Shown here in pieces: positions 1 through 6,973 of a stretch of DNA of 52,023 nucleotides. The notes beneath the pieces were generated by a model. The model saw nothing but the letters and a program-made list of their open reading frames with translations, searched no databases and was not told where the DNA came from. Origin of the DNA: an uncultured Mucilaginibacter sp. (GTDB lineage Bacteria > Bacteroidota > Bacteroidia > Sphingobacteriales > Sphingobacteriaceae). How positions within the stretch are numbered: position 1 is the first letter of the stretch; each line of letters opens with the position of its first letter. Location of the stretch: positions 1 to 52,023 of the forward strand of contig CAIPPO010000115.1 in the NCBI GenBank assembly GCA_903866915.1. The letters run 5' to 3'. Position numbers and translations under genes: made by a program.

Positions 1-939
1 AATACACACCAGAAGCTTTTTTTCTCTTCCGGATTTCAGCAATCTGATTTTTACGGTTCGGGGTGGGCATGGAACGATTATAATGACGATTATCAGGCAG
101 AGATCTCCGAATTGCCACTTGAAGATAATATGGCATTGTTTACAGCAGCTAATGGCAGTTTACAAGTCAATCCCCTTGCTTTACGGCCATACCTTAAATG
201 TGACAGTAGTTTTAAACCCGCGCATTTCCAGGTAGTACGAAACTTGTTAAATAACACATTTGTTTACCCTGCGATGCCTGTACCTGCTGATTTCAGACAG
301 CAGGTGCCCTTAAAAATGAGCACTGGCTTAAGCCTTTCGTTATTAACAGACACGCTGCGAAAACCGGTTTATGAAGTTCATTTACCCATACCGGCTAATA
401 TAAAAATAGTTAACGATGCGAACGCCGATACGGTATACCGGCACATGCTGCAACCCAGCGATAACTTTATAGCCGAACAACTGCTCCTGGTTTGTTCTTC
501 TGTAAAATTTAATTTACTTAATGCAGATTCAGTTATCAGATACGCATCAGCTAATTACCTGAACGACTTGCCCGATGCGCCACAATGGGCCGATGGTTCG
601 GGACTTTCAAGATATAATCTGTTCACTCCCCGAAGTATCGTTAAACTATTGTGTAAAATATCTGACCAAATGAAAAACGATAGCCTTTTACACAGTTTGT
701 TGCCGGCAGGTGGTGTTGTTGGAACAATAAAAAGCGCCTATAAAACCGATAAGGGCTTACCTTTTGTTTGGGCAAAAACAGGCTCTCTGGCTAATAATCA
801 TAACCAAAGTGGCTATTTGGTTACACGTAAGGGCAAACATTTGGCTTTTTCATTCATGAACAACAATTTCACCCGCCCATCGCATGAGATCCGCGGAGAA
901 ATGGTTCGGATCATGACCTACCTGCATGAGAATTATTAG
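1..939 (+). CDS. dacB: D-alanyl-D-alanine carboxypeptidase/endopeptidase, PBP4 (S13) family, C-terminal part
   Basis: The reading frame is open from base 1, so the gene starts upstream and only the last 312 residues are present. It reads as the C-terminal half of a class C penicillin-binding protein, a periplasmic enzyme that trims or hydrolyses peptidoglycan cross-links. Visible family marks are the GSGWAWND segment near the left edge, an SxN motif (SDN, in QPSDNFIAEQ) and the KTG box (WAKTGSL) near the end. The SxxK motif with the nucleophilic serine lies off the window. Its TAG stop overlaps the stop of the convergent gene by 4 bp (936-939), so no separate terminator fits between them. The family call is firm; the exact subfamily is less so. 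Confidence 0.88.
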   Translation, partial: NTHQKLFFSSGFQQSDFYGSGWAWNDYNDDYQAEISELPLEDNMALFTAANGSLQVNPLALRPYLKCDSSFKPAHFQVVRNLLNNTFVYPAMPVPADFRQQVPLKMSTGLSLSLLTDTLRKPVYEVHLPIPANIKIVNDANADTVYRHMLQPSDNFIAEQLLLVCSSVKFNLLNADSVIRYASANYLNDLPDAPQWADGSGLSRYNLFTPRSIVKLLCKISDQMKNDSLLHSLLPAGGVVGTIKSAYKTDKGLPFVWAKTGSLANNHNQSGYLVTRKGKHLAFSFMNNNFTRPSHEIRGEMVRIMTYLHENY

Positions 940-1811
940 GCCGGATAAACCCACTTTTGGCTGGCTTTGCCGAATGCTTTGGTAAACTCTGCGCCGATAT
1001 ACAATATAGCTGATGTATAATATATCCAAACCAATAAGGCAATCAGCGAACCTGCTGCCCCGTAGGTTGATCCAACGGCAGTATATTTAAAATAAATGCC
1101 TATCAGGTATTGCCCAAGGATAAATAACAAAGCTGTAAATATTGCTCCTGCACGTACCTCATGCCATTTTAATTTTGCATCAGGAAGGTATTTATACAGA
1201 ATGCCGAACAGGAGCGCGATGATGACCAGCGAAATAGCCAGGTTAAGCAGGTCGAAAAAAGCAAAAGACAAGTCGGGTAAAAAGTTTGCAAGTTCTTTAC
1301 TTAATGTATTGATAGCAATATTGATGATGAGGGATACCAACAACAGAAATCCTAAAATGATAATCAGAGAAAAGGAAAGGAAGCGGTTTTTTAACAACTT
1401 GAGCCAGCCATTTTGAGGTTTGGTTTTTACCCGCCAGATCATGTTCAGGGAATCTTGAATGTCAATAAACATACTGCTGGCCCCTAGTAAAAGAATAAGT
1501 ACACTGCTTACCAGAGCTACCCCGGTTTTACCCGACTGCAGCATATGATCTACCACACTCCTGATCTGTATGGTAACATCTTTACTGACGAATAGGTTAA
1601 TCTCCGGATAAAGGGTACCATTAAGATCAAAGCGATGCAGCAGCAAGCTCGCGATAGCTATCAGTAAAATGATAAGCGGTGCAATGGCAAATACAGTATA
1701 GTAGGCGAGCGAAGCGCTCAATTTAAGCCCGTTGTCGTTAATAAAACCTTTGAAAGTAGCAATGAATACCCATTTGGTTTGCCTAAACCAGTTCATTTTT
1801 GAAACGCTCAT
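936..1811 (-). CDS. YihY/virulence factor BrkB family membrane protein
   Basis: This is a 291-residue integral inner-membrane protein. The N-terminal stretch (GLKLSASLAYYTVFAIAPLIILL, about residues 28-50) is the hallmark of the YihY/BrkB family, once misnamed ribonuclease BN. About six membrane segments follow, with the conserved late segment GSTYGAAGSLIALLVWIYYTSAILYIGAEFTKAF near residues 247-282. The molecular function of the family is not established. The gene converges on the PBP4-type gene with a 4-bp overlap of stop codons. Upstream is a 344-bp gap with no gene. The start is the first ATG of the frame and fits the usual family N-terminus. Confidence 0.9.
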   Translation of the reverse strand: MSVSKMNWFRQTKWVFIATFKGFINDNGLKLSASLAYYTVFAIAPLIILLIAIASLLLHRFDLNGTLYPEINLFVSKDVTIQIRSVVDHMLQSGKTGVALVSSVLILLLGASSMFIDIQDSLNMIWRVKTKPQNGWLKLLKNRFLSFSLIIILGFLLLVSLIINIAINTLSKELANFLPDLSFAFFDLLNLAISLVIIALLFGILYKYLPDAKLKWHEVRAGAIFTALLFILGQYLIGIYFKYTAVGSTYGAAGSLIALLVWIYYTSAILYIGAEFTKAFGKASQKWVYPA

Positions 1812-2155
1812 ACCTCATAAGAAGTATTTAACGCCTATTTTGTTTGTCAACAAGCCAGACTGATAGCTTGTTTCCGGCGAAAGAAATGGGTAAGATAATG
1901 GCTTTAAGCGAGTTAGACAATTAGTTATTAACCTTATTCACAGCACACAAAATCTTCGTAAAATATGACATATTTTGCAGCCATATAATTTGGTGATTTC
2001 GATTAAAAAAAAGTAATTTTAAAATTTAAGAGAAGCATCTTCAGGGCTGTCGGTTTTTTGAGCAGACTTGTTCGGAGATGATAAAAAAAACTTTTAATTG
2101 TTAAATTTTTTTGGGGAAAGCCGTCCCGACTTCGGTCGGGATGGCTTTATTCTTT
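1812..2155. other. Intergenic region of 344 bp without a gene
   Basis: No credible coding frame is seen here. It is AT-rich and holds an 8-bp inverted repeat with a one-base centre, AAAATATG-A-CATATTTT at 1960-1976, about 150 bp upstream of the minus-strand YihY-type gene. It also holds a strong hairpin at 2117-2147, listed separately. No clear TAnnTTTG promoter box was found for the YihY-type gene. Confidence 0.6.
2117..2147 (-). terminator. Hairpin terminator of the efflux operon
   Basis: A 13-bp stem (AAAGCC, one G-T pair, TCCCGAC) closes on a TTCG loop, 9 bases beyond the stop codon of the last efflux gene. The position suggests it ends the tetR-tolC-hlyD-MFS transcript. On the minus strand the tail is CCCC then A-rich, without a proper U-run; the better U-run (TTCTTTTT) lies on the plus strand. 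The strand assignment is therefore by position. Confidence 0.65.
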
Positions 2156-3709
2156 TTAGTGTAAATCAACCGGGGGTTTAGCACCTCCGCTTTTCTTAAA
2201 AGGCTGCAGGTATAATAGCGGTATCGAAAAAAGCATCACAAATCCGGATATTAAATAGGCATCGTTATAAGTGAGCAGCAGCGATTGCCGGGTTATAGCA
2301 CCCTCAATTGCCTGGTAAGCCATATGCATTGCATCGATAGCCGACTTGCCGCTGGCTATAAATTTCTGCTCGGTCATATTCAAGCGCATATTGAATGCGC
2401 TGTTATACGGGGTTATATTGGTCAACAGGTCACTACGGTGTTTGGCTTGCCTGATGTGGATAAGCGTGGTTAATGCAGCAATACCGAATGAACCCCCCAG
2501 CTGTCTCATCATATTATTTAAACCCGTGCCCTGGCCAACTTCGGCTCCTTTTAGTTCTGAAATAGCCAACGTGGTTAAAGGAACAAATAGTAATGCCATA
2601 CCCACACCTCTGATCAATAATGGTATCAGTACATCGGTTTGACCCGTTTCCAATGTCGAGCCGCTGAGCATAAAGGTAAACACGAAGAACAGCGCCATAC
2701 CAGCAGTGGCCATAAATTGAGCCGGAACACCCCTGTTAAGCATTTTGCCTATAAATGGCATCATTACTATGGTACAAATACCACCCGGAAATAACAATTC
2801 GCCGGTTTGCTGTGCTGTGAAACCCAGCAAATTTTGACAGAACACCGGGAATACAAATACAGAACCATATAAACCAAAGCCTAAAATGAATGATGTAAAC
2901 ATCCCCACCGCAAAACTTCGATGCCGCAGGATACTGAAATTAACGATCGGGTGATCTGTACTCAATTCGCGCCATATAAATAAAAAGGTACCTAAAACCG
3001 CGGCAATGGTGAGCACCAGGATGTAGGGTTTGGCAAACCAATCTTCCGATTCGCCTTTTTCCAAAATGGTTTGCAAACTTCCTACCGCAACGGCCAGGAG
3101 AAGGATCCCCCACCAGTCAATAGGTTTCCCATGAGCATCCCGGGGCGTTTCCCGCACAAAGGTTAAGGCAAAAAATGCTGCCACGGCACCAACAGGGATG
3201 TTTACATAAAATATCCATTTCCAGGTGGTGTGATCGGTAATAAAACCGCCGATGGTTGGTCCTACCGTAGGTCCAAACACAGCTCCGAGTCCGAATAGGG
3301 CAGTTGCAGTACCTATCTGGTCGCGCGGCCAGGTTTCGAGCAGGATAGCCTGCCCGGTCGAGATCAATCCGCCTCCGGCGAGTCCCTGTAAAATTCTGAA
3401 TAATACCAGTTCATTAAGGGATGAAGAATTACCGCAGAGGAAAGAAGCTACCGTAAATATAATAATAGAGGCCAGGAAATAATTTTTGCGACCAAAATAG
3501 CTGCCGAGCCAGCCCGACATTGGCAAAATGATCACGTTGGCAACCGCATACCCGGTAACTACCCAGGCTACATCTTCCAGAGTTGCCCCCAGGTTGCCCT
3601 GTATTTTTGGTAAGGCCACATTCACAATCGTGGTATCGATCAGCTCAAGCAGTGCTGCCGTAATTACCGTGATCGTAATGATCCATTTCCTAAAACCTTT
3701 TTCAGCCAT
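2156..3709 (-). CDS. DHA2 family MFS multidrug efflux transporter (EmrB/QacA type)
   Basis: This 517-residue inner-membrane proton antiporter has a 14-segment hydropathy pattern. It is the pump of a tripartite efflux system with the adjacent HlyD-type adaptor and TolC-type channel. Visible motifs include the membrane-1 start ALLELIDTTIVNVALPKIQGNLG, the loop 2-3 motif GWLGSYFGRKNYF (motif A like), R-I-L-Q-G-L-A-G-G in segment 4, and motif C of DHA2 pumps (GLGAVFGPTVGPTIGG, about residues 140-155). It is the last gene of the operon, 5 bp after the adaptor. Substrates cannot be read from the sequence. The length is typical of the EmrB subfamily. Confidence 0.93.
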   Translation of the reverse strand: MAEKGFRKWIITITVITAALLELIDTTIVNVALPKIQGNLGATLEDVAWVVTGYAVANVIILPMSGWLGSYFGRKNYFLASIIIFTVASFLCGNSSSLNELVLFRILQGLAGGGLISTGQAILLETWPRDQIGTATALFGLGAVFGPTVGPTIGGFITDHTTWKWIFYVNIPVGAVAAFFALTFVRETPRDAHGKPIDWWGILLLAVAVGSLQTILEKGESEDWFAKPYILVLTIAAVLGTFLFIWRELSTDHPIVNFSILRHRSFAVGMFTSFILGFGLYGSVFVFPVFCQNLLGFTAQQTGELLFPGGICTIVMMPFIGKMLNRGVPAQFMATAGMALFFVFTFMLSGSTLETGQTDVLIPLLIRGVGMALLFVPLTTLAISELKGAEVGQGTGLNNMMRQLGGSFGIAALTTLIHIRQAKHRSDLLTNITPYNSAFNMRLNMTEQKFIASGKSAIDAMHMAYQAIEGAITRQSLLLTYNDAYLISGFVMLFSIPLLYLQPFKKSGGAKPPVDLH

Positions 3710-3714
3710 AGTTA

Positions 3715-4764
3715 TTAGTCTTTTAAGATTACTGAAACGTTCGCACTCATACCCGGACGAAGAAGGGCCAGTGTGTCTTTGCCGGCAGTGATCTTAATTT
3801 TTACCGGTACACGTTGTACAACCTTTACATAATTGCCTGTTGCGTTATCCGGTGGAAGAAGTGAGAATTTAGCACCGGTTGCACCGGCGAAATTATATAC
3901 CGTTCCATGCAGCTTCCAATCAGGATAGGCATCAACCTCTACATCTACTTTTTGACCATTTTTTAAATTGGTCAGCTGGGTTTCCTTGAAATTTGCTGTA
4001 ACAAAAACGCTGTTATCATCTACCACAGAAAATAAAGTTTGTCCCGGTTGTATCAATTGGCCTATCTGTATACTCTTTTTTGAAGCTACGCCACTTGCAG
4101 GTGCTACAATGGTGGTGTATGACAATTGTAATTTAGCATAGTCAACATCGGCCTGGCGCTGTGTAACGCCCACATTGGTAACGGTCAACTGATTTTTGCT
4201 GGTGCCTATTTGTTCAAGGGCTGCCTTATACTGGTCCTTCGCGGCATTATAGGTAGCTTCTGCGACATCGCGATTGGCTTTTACCTGGTCAAATTGCTGT
4301 TCGGTAACCGAACCATCTTTTACGAGGTTAGCATAACGTGCATAGTCTTTGTTGGCCTGGTCGAGCTTAGCCAAAGCTGATTCAACTTGCGCGTGTGCGC
4401 TGGATGCATTAGCAGAGGTGCTGCTAATCTGCGACTGGCCTACTCCCACACCCGCACTGGCAGTTTGTTTTGCCGAAAGCGCTTGTTCCAGTTTAACTTT
4501 ATAATCGCGGTCATCCAGTTTTACCAATACCTGGCCTTTCTCAACATGACCATTCTCTTCAAAAAAGATACTGTCAACATAGCCGCCAACACGGGCAACT
4601 ACAGGGCTTATATCGCCATCAATTTGCGCATCATCGGTATCGATATGTTTACCGTAATAGATATATTCTTTTATCCCGAATAGGATACCGCCAATAAGTA
4701 TTACCCCAAGTATAATAGGAAATACCCTGTTCGGTTTCTTTGGAGTTTCTTGTTCTTGTGCCAT
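3715..4764 (-). CDS. HlyD family periplasmic adaptor (EmrA-like)
   Basis: This 349-residue membrane fusion protein links the MFS pump to the outer-membrane channel. One N-terminal membrane anchor spans about residues 13-31 (VFPIILGVILIGGILFGI). It is followed by a split lipoyl-type half (ISPVVARVGGYVDSIFFEENGHVEKGQVLVKLDDRDY), a long Ala/Gln-rich coiled-coil hairpin (about 90-210), the second lipoyl half (IVAPASGVASKKSIQIGQLIQPGQTLFSVV) and a beta-barrel C-terminus. It lies 13 bp after tolC and 5 bp before the pump, so the genes are certainly cotranscribed. The gene order adaptor-pump is the emrAB arrangement. Confidence 0.93.
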   Translation of the reverse strand: MAQEQETPKKPNRVFPIILGVILIGGILFGIKEYIYYGKHIDTDDAQIDGDISPVVARVGGYVDSIFFEENGHVEKGQVLVKLDDRDYKVKLEQALSAKQTASAGVGVGQSQISSTSANASSAHAQVESALAKLDQANKDYARYANLVKDGSVTEQQFDQVKANRDVAEATYNAAKDQYKAALEQIGTSKNQLTVTNVGVTQRQADVDYAKLQLSYTTIVAPASGVASKKSIQIGQLIQPGQTLFSVVDDNSVFVTANFKETQLTNLKNGQKVDVEVDAYPDWKLHGTVYNFAGATGAKFSLLPPDNATGNYVKVVQRVPVKIKITAGKDTLALLRPGMSANVSVILKD

Positions 4765-4777
4765 TGTTGATCGTGTG

Positions 4778-6145
4778 TTATTTGCTAAGTTTTCCGGTTG
4801 ATTTTAATAGGTTATAATAAGCAAGCCCTGCATCAGCTTTTGCCAGCTCAAGATTAATTTGTGCCTGGTATAGCAGGGTTTCTGCATCTACCCGGTCAGT
4901 AGCTGATGCGATATTGCTTTTGTATTTTGATTCCAATATTTTATCATTTTCGCCAGCCTGGTCAATTGAAGTTTGCAGTAGTTTTATTCTGTCCAGGGCT
5001 TCCTCGTAATTTTGGTAGCTCTTGTTTACTTCGGTACGGATGTTATCTCCAACTACCCCCTGGTTTAAGGTTACCTCGTCGGCTTGTATCCTTGCTTGAG
5101 CAATTTTGTTCTTGTTGGTCCAAAGGGTTGAAAAATTCCAGGATAGAGTAACCCCCAGCGTCAACGGGGTAATATATGAGCCTGATTTTGGAAATGGGTT
5201 TGCAGCAATATCTACATAATACCCACCGAATGATGCTCCGACCGTAGGCGATTGGTTTGCATGTATGCTTTTAATATTATTTTCGGCAACCTGCGATTGC
5301 AAAAGCAGTTGCTTTACCTCCTGGCGATTTGCCAGCGCAGTATCAATATAATTGCTGACAGGCCCCAACTCGCGATTGGCTTCGGTTATCTGGCTGATGC
5401 TGATCTGCGTAGTTTCCGGCAGGCCGAGTAAAATATCCAGGTCGTAATTAATGATCTTGCGGTTGCTTTCCAAATCGATTTCGTTCAATTGGATGTTGGC
5501 GCGCTGTAATTGAAAACGCAATACATCGTTCCTGGTAACCAAACCCTGGTCTAAAAAGCGCTGCGATTGTTTGATCTGCTGGTCTATCGCTCCAAGATTT
5601 TGTTGCACAACCTTAGTGCTTTGCAATATTTTGTAAAGGTTATAGTACAAACTGATCACATCAAAGGTGATGGCATCTTTATCTCTAATGGCATCAAGTC
5701 TAGCCACTTTGGTCAACAACTCGGTCGACTGTCGTGCAAGCTTTAATTTTCCGCCTGCAAATATTGTTTCGTTGAGGGTTACAATACCGAGGTAAGCATC
5801 AGCGCTTGAAGGCAGGGAGATGCTGTTCTTTGGGCCAAGTGCAAGCCGGTTGGCTGGTATCTCAGCGCGATTGTAACCATAGCTGGCTTTCCCGCCCGGG
5901 AGTACCAGATCTTTGGCCTGGTTATACTGCGAAACCGCCTCATCAATCTTTGATTGCGAAAGCTTAAGCACTTTACTGTTCTGCAAACCTAGTTTAATGG
6001 CTTCATCAAGGCTAAGTGTTTTGTCCTGAGCCATTGCGGGTAACACAGGTCCCAATGCCACCATTGCGATGGCGAATACGCATATCGCCTTAGTCACTTT
6101 TTTCAATGGTCGTTTGTTCAAGCGTTTATTTAAGTGATTTGTCAT
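4778..6145 (-). CDS. TolC family outer membrane efflux channel
   Basis: This 455-residue protein has a long signal peptide ending near PAMAQ (residue 40) and two repeats of the outer-membrane-efflux fold rich in coiled-coil helices. Family marks are LSLDEAIKLGLQNSKVLKLSQSKIDEA near the mature N-terminus and LGVTLSWNFSTLWTNKNKIAQARIQADE in the second half. It supplies the outer-membrane exit duct for the HlyD-MFS pair downstream. Its start overlaps the end of tetR by 20 bp, which suggests translational coupling. The first residues (MTNHLNKRLNKRPLKK) are very basic, so the true start may be slightly further in. Confidence 0.92.
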   Translation of the reverse strand: MTNHLNKRLNKRPLKKVTKAICVFAIAMVALGPVLPAMAQDKTLSLDEAIKLGLQNSKVLKLSQSKIDEAVSQYNQAKDLVLPGGKASYGYNRAEIPANRLALGPKNSISLPSSADAYLGIVTLNETIFAGGKLKLARQSTELLTKVARLDAIRDKDAITFDVISLYYNLYKILQSTKVVQQNLGAIDQQIKQSQRFLDQGLVTRNDVLRFQLQRANIQLNEIDLESNRKIINYDLDILLGLPETTQISISQITEANRELGPVSNYIDTALANRQEVKQLLLQSQVAENNIKSIHANQSPTVGASFGGYYVDIAANPFPKSGSYITPLTLGVTLSWNFSTLWTNKNKIAQARIQADEVTLNQGVVGDNIRTEVNKSYQNYEEALDRIKLLQTSIDQAGENDKILESKYKSNIASATDRVDAETLLYQAQINLELAKADAGLAYYNLLKSTGKLSK

Positions 6146-6776
6146 GTTCGTTCAACAAGTAAGATTTTAGCAAGGTTTTTAAATAAGTTTCAACGCGGGG
6201 TTTTAATTGTTCTTCCAACACGCTATCCTGGTGGATATCATAACCCAAAACTTTAGATGTTAGCTGAGGCGAGTTGACAAGGAAATTTTTCGTTCCGTAA
6301 ATCGTCGCGATCACCATTTCGCTATCAATATCTTTTCTGAACTCGCCATTATTGATACCTTCCTGTAATAGTTTTTTTACTTCGGATACGTTTTTTAGCA
6401 TTATATCCGTGATCTGGTCCGATAGCTCGCCGCGGCGCTGCATAGAAAGTTCCTGATGCAGCAGTTTCTGAAAACAATTGTTAGAAACGACACGCTGGGT
6501 ATATAATTCAAGGTATTTTTCAATCTTTTCCCAGGAGCTGATGGTTTCATCGTTACCGAGTATGCCCAATTGTTCCTGAAACCAGATCATCTTGCGTTTA
6601 AATATGGCAAGGAACAATCCTTCTTTTGAGCCGAAATAATAATTCAGCATGGCCATATTTACACAGGCTTCGGCCGAGATGGTTCGTGTGGAGGCACCGT
6701 CAAAACCAAGTTCCGAAAACACACGCTCCGCTACATCAAGGATATGATCCTTTTTGTCTACTTTTTCTTTTTCCAT
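6126..6776 (-). CDS. TetR/AcrR family transcriptional regulator
   Basis: This 216-residue repressor-type protein has an N-terminal helix-turn-helix at about residues 27-50 (GASTRTISAEACVNMAMLNYYFGSKEGLF), which is the classic TetR signature. The C-terminal ligand domain is variable, as usual. It is the first gene of the efflux operon and overlaps tolC by 20 bp. A perfect 18-bp palindrome sits within its own promoter (6799-6816), so the simplest model is self-repression of the whole operon, relieved by a pump substrate. The ligand is unknown. Family assignment is firm; the repression role is inferred from position. Confidence 0.92.
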   Translation of the reverse strand: MEKEKVDKKDHILDVAERVFSELGFDGASTRTISAEACVNMAMLNYYFGSKEGLFLAIFKRKMIWFQEQLGILGNDETISSWEKIEKYLELYTQRVVSNNCFQKLLHQELSMQRRGELSDQITDIMLKNVSEVKKLLQEGINNGEFRKDIDSEMVIATIYGTKNFLVNSPQLTSKVLGYDIHQDSVLEEQLKPRVETYLKTLLKSYLLNEHDKSLK

Positions 6777-6792
6777 GGTTATTTAACAGCAG

Positions 6793-6822
6793 CAAAGTTA
6801 ATCAATCGATTGATTACTCCAA
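6793..6822 (-). promoter_or_regulatory. Bacteroidetes-type promoter of the efflux operon
   Basis: On the minus strand a TTG (-33 box, plus positions 6820-6822) is followed after 19 bases by TAACTTTG (-7 box, 6793-6800), a perfect match to TAnnTTTG. Transcription should start near 6786, about 10 bases before the tetR ATG. The spacer is almost wholly occupied by the palindrome at 6799-6816. Confidence 0.75.
6799..6816. promoter_or_regulatory. Likely TetR operator, perfect 18-bp palindrome
   Basis: TAATCAATCGATTGATTA is an exact 18-bp palindrome located 22 bases upstream of the tetR start. It overlaps the first two bases of the -7 box and fills most of the -33/-7 spacer. Binding here would exclude RNA polymerase. 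The length and symmetry are typical of TetR-family operators. Confidence 0.75.
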
Positions 6823-6921
6823 TAGTAGTTTTGTTATAGAAATGTAAAGTTGCGATGGTGCATGGGCAAAAAACATATAACTGCTACCCGGGCCAAACGG
6901 TTTTTGATGGAACAATTATTT

Positions 6922-6929
6922 TACCTTTG
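6922..6929 (+). promoter_or_regulatory. Candidate -7 box for the PIG-L gene
   Basis: TACCTTTG matches TAnnTTTG exactly and lies 44 bases before the ATG of the PIG-L deacetylase gene. The nearest upstream TTG (6904-6906) is only 15 bases away, shorter than the usual 19-21, so the assignment is tentative. Confidence 0.45.
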
Positions 6930-6973
6930 AAAGCTGTTGGTGGCTATTAAAACCCCCAGCAATTCAGTCGACT

